A stretch of 64,000 nt of DNA from Pedobacter suwonensis. GTDB taxonomy: Bacteria; Bacteroidota; Bacteroidia; Sphingobacteriales; Sphingobacteriaceae. The position numbers and the translations under genes are program-made. Each line of letters opens with the position of its first letter. Within the stretch, counting starts at the first letter, position 1. Below, one piece after another: positions 62,616 to 64,000 of the stretch. The stretch is taken from positions 1 to 64,000 of the forward strand of contig NZ_FOJM01000003.1 of assembly GCF_900111825.1 (NCBI RefSeq), given 5' to 3'. Under the pieces are notes generated by a model, which did not search any database, was not told the origin of the DNA, and saw only the letters and a list, made by a program, of their open reading frames with translations.

Positions 62616-63003
62616 GTTATAAATTGATTTTCGGTCGTGCTAAATTAAATGTTTTTTAAACAACAAACAACTTAATTTGACATTATTAGCACCTGAATTG
62701 CTAAAAATCAACTTCTATTTAACGAATTGCCAAAGAAAACACTAATTAGCTCACTTAAAACACAATTCGAAGCTAATTTTATTAAATATTTACTATATTA
62801 GCACTTTTTCACCACATTATTCCACACCAATTATTGATAAAATTAATTTTCAGCTCATAAGAATATTAATTTTTTAACAATTACTTAATACCAAAAGGTG
62901 GAATTTTAGCTGAATATTCAACTTGCTGACTAGAAAAAGGTTTCAAATCTTTATAAAAAGCAACCTTAACCCAATATTACTAAGATACAGCTATAGTTGA
63001 CCA
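62616..63003. other. AT-rich intergenic region upstream of rfbB
   Basis: No gene and no clear -7 element were found in this 388-base, very AT-rich stretch. A weak inverted pair (AAGGTT/AACCTT, about 62937-62967) lies nearer the DUF3109 gene. It must hold the rfb promoter and the end of the DUF3108-DUF3109 transcript. Confidence 0.4.
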
Positions 63004-63570
63004 CTATAAGGCTGCCACAGAACTCTCCAATTCTTTGTACCACTGCTCTCCATACTTTCGGATTAGCGGTCCCTTTAGAAAACTGTATACCGGCACTTTG
63101 AGTTCGCGGCCAAAAGTACAGGCATCATGGCAGATATGCCAACGATCATAGTTTAACACTTCAAATTCCGGATATTTGGTAATCCGGATAGGATACAAGT
63201 GGCAGGAAATCGGCTTCTGCCACTCAACGATACCTTGCTCATAGGCTTTTTCTATCGCACATTTGGTAATACCGCCTTCAAACAAGACATAGGCGCATTC
63301 TTTATTTTTATCGACACAAGGGGTAGTTAAATCGCCATCTTCATCCACTACATAAACGCCTTGTTCTTCAATCGCTTTAATACCCTTTTCGTTTAACAGG
63401 TGTTTTATTTTCGGGTAAATTTCTTCCAAAACGGCTTTTTCGTCATGATCTAGAGGCGCTCCGGAATCGCCTTCAACACAGCAGATTCCTTTGCATTTGC
63501 TTAAATTACAAACAAAGTTTTCTTTCAATACATCTTCGTGCACCAGCACCTGTTCAACTTCTATCATCAT
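63004..63570 (-). CDS. DUF3109 family protein
   Basis: A 188-residue protein of the DUF3109 family, whose function is unknown. The conserved cysteines that look like a metal or Fe-S site are visible: FVCNLSKCKGICCVEGDSG near the N-terminus, TPCVDKNKECAY, ISCHLYPIRITKYP and HICHDACTFG. Its start overlaps the DUF3108 stop by one base (TAATG). An ATG one codon in is equally possible. Confidence 0.92.
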   Translation of the reverse strand: MMIEVEQVLVHEDVLKENFVCNLSKCKGICCVEGDSGAPLDHDEKAVLEEIYPKIKHLLNEKGIKAIEEQGVYVVDEDGDLTTPCVDKNKECAYVLFEGGITKCAIEKAYEQGIVEWQKPISCHLYPIRITKYPEFEVLNYDRWHICHDACTFGRELKVPVYSFLKGPLIRKYGEQWYKELESSVAAL

Positions 63571-64000
63571 TATTCTTTTGCTAAAGCATATTTCAGCCCA
63601 TCGGCTGATTTTAATTCCATTGTAACTGCACCAACCAATATCTCAACCTGCGCCTTTACCGGCACCCGGTTCCCATCATCGGTTACCCAAAGGTATAACC
63701 GGCTATCTTTTTTAAATATACGACCAGGCTTAATAGAAGGACTGAATTTCAAACAGCGGATATTGCCTAACTTACTCTTTACCGTTTCTTTACCGATATA
63801 CTCTACCTCCAATGCTGAAATTTCATCGCCCAAGAAATAGTTCAACTTAAACTTATCTCCAACTTTGATTTTGCTCATATCCAGGCTTCGTGCAAAATAA
63901 TATGCTGAAACGAGATCAAATGTTTGATTGGTTGGTGTGGTAAAAGTACCCCTGTTGGAAACAACTTTCTTTCCATCCTGATTGAAACGTGCCTTATCCT
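63570..64000 (-). CDS. DUF3108 domain protein, C-terminal part (5' partial)
   Basis: The frame is open to the right window edge; the in-frame ATG at 63878 is internal. The upstream codons continue as TFDLVSAYYFARSLD, a typical DUF3108 segment, then KVGDKFKLNYFLGDEI and RLYLWVTDDGNRVPVKAQVE. DUF3108 proteins are exported and of unknown function. The missing N-terminus, with its signal peptide, lies outside the window. It is coupled to the DUF3109 gene by a one-base overlap. Confidence 0.88.
   Translation of the reverse strand, partial: DKARFNQDGKKVVSNRGTFTTPTNQTFDLVSAYYFARSLDMSKIKVGDKFKLNYFLGDEISALEVEYIGKETVKSKLGNIRCLKFSPSIKPGRIFKKDSRLYLWVTDDGNRVPVKAQVEILVGAVTMELKSADGLKYALAKE

Noticed and set aside
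1..64000. tRNA, rRNA or insertion sequences
   Set aside because: No tRNA cloverleaf pattern, rRNA segment or transposase was recognised anywhere in the window by eye; a dedicated scan was not possible.

Overview
The window looks like a chromosome segment of a Bacteroidota bacterium of the Sphingobacteriaceae (Pedobacter/Mucilaginibacter-like). The evidence is a SusC/SusD pair, type IX secretion (T9SS) genes (gliding-type C-terminal domain, PorP/SprF, PorE-like OmpA protein), the Bacteroidota-restricted families DUF6520, DUF6266 and DUF3108/DUF3109, A-rich leaders instead of strong Shine-Dalgarno sites, and many upstream TAnnTTTG (-7) promoter elements. The species assignment is inference from gene content only.

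Layout. (1) 1-3.7 kb: the end of a SusC gene plus SusD, then a convergent group of a small DUF6520 protein, a MauE/DoxX-type membrane protein and a Crp-like regulator. (2) 3.7-7.6 kb: an accessory module with a nearly 1-kb gene-free stretch, a small excisionase-like HTH protein, a striking array of TTACC motifs in 11-bp phase, an operator-like repeat, a DUF6266 protein, and a membrane protein / CHAP amidase / lipoprotein set that resembles a phage lysis cassette. (3) 7.6-26.6 kb, minus strand: a complete Wzx/Wzy-type exopolysaccharide locus. It starts with GDP-mannose 4,6-dehydratase, a six-SLBB Wza-like exporter and a Wzz, then a flippase, glycosyltransferases, an acyltransferase, an EpsG-type polymerase, a secreted beta-helix protein, a sugar reductase, a WecA/WbpL-like initiating transferase and Wzi. 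The stretch from about 15.5 to 21.6 kb is clearly AT-rich. (4) 26.8-48.3 kb: a second polysaccharide region in several opposed units, with a barrel protein, GT2 enzymes, an MBOAT/SGNH-like O-acylation pair, a plus-strand operon (GT8, GT2, unknown, flippase, GT11 fucosyltransferase, GT4) and a minus-strand operon (half-size TolC-like protein, Wzc-like ATPase, GT2, O-antigen polymerase/ligase, OafA-type acyltransferase, GT). (5) 48.4-55.9 kb: a hexapeptide acyltransferase and a T9SS adhesin (L-type lectin-like domain plus tandem Ig-like repeats) with its PorP/SprF and PorE-like partners. (6) 56-62.6 kb: a stand-alone receiver protein overlapping a receiver-fused sugar transferase, a nucleotide-sugar dehydrogenase, and the dTDP-rhamnose operon rfbBCDA. 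(7) 63-64 kb: DUF3109 and a partial DUF3108 gene.

How it works together. dTDP-rhamnose (rfbBCDA), a UDP-HexNAc uronate (dehydrogenase) and a GDP-6-deoxy sugar (Gmd) would feed two lipid-linked assembly lines. There are two initiating enzymes (polyprenyl WecA type and monotopic PglC/WcaJ type), two flippases, two polymerases and two co-polymerases, but only one recognisable Wza-type exporter. Decoration is by MBOAT, OafA and hexapeptide acyltransferases. The lectin-like T9SS adhesin may tie the polymer to the cell surface.

Most unusual observations: both receiver domains next to the initiating sugar transferase carry Glu at the phospho-acceptor position; the 5.1-kb array has 12 TTACC motifs at exact 11-bp spacing; the TolC-like protein is half the normal length and sits beside a Wzc-like protein with no C-terminal tyrosine cluster; and all three convergent junctions in the 27-40 kb region hold palindromic or dispersed-looking repeats.
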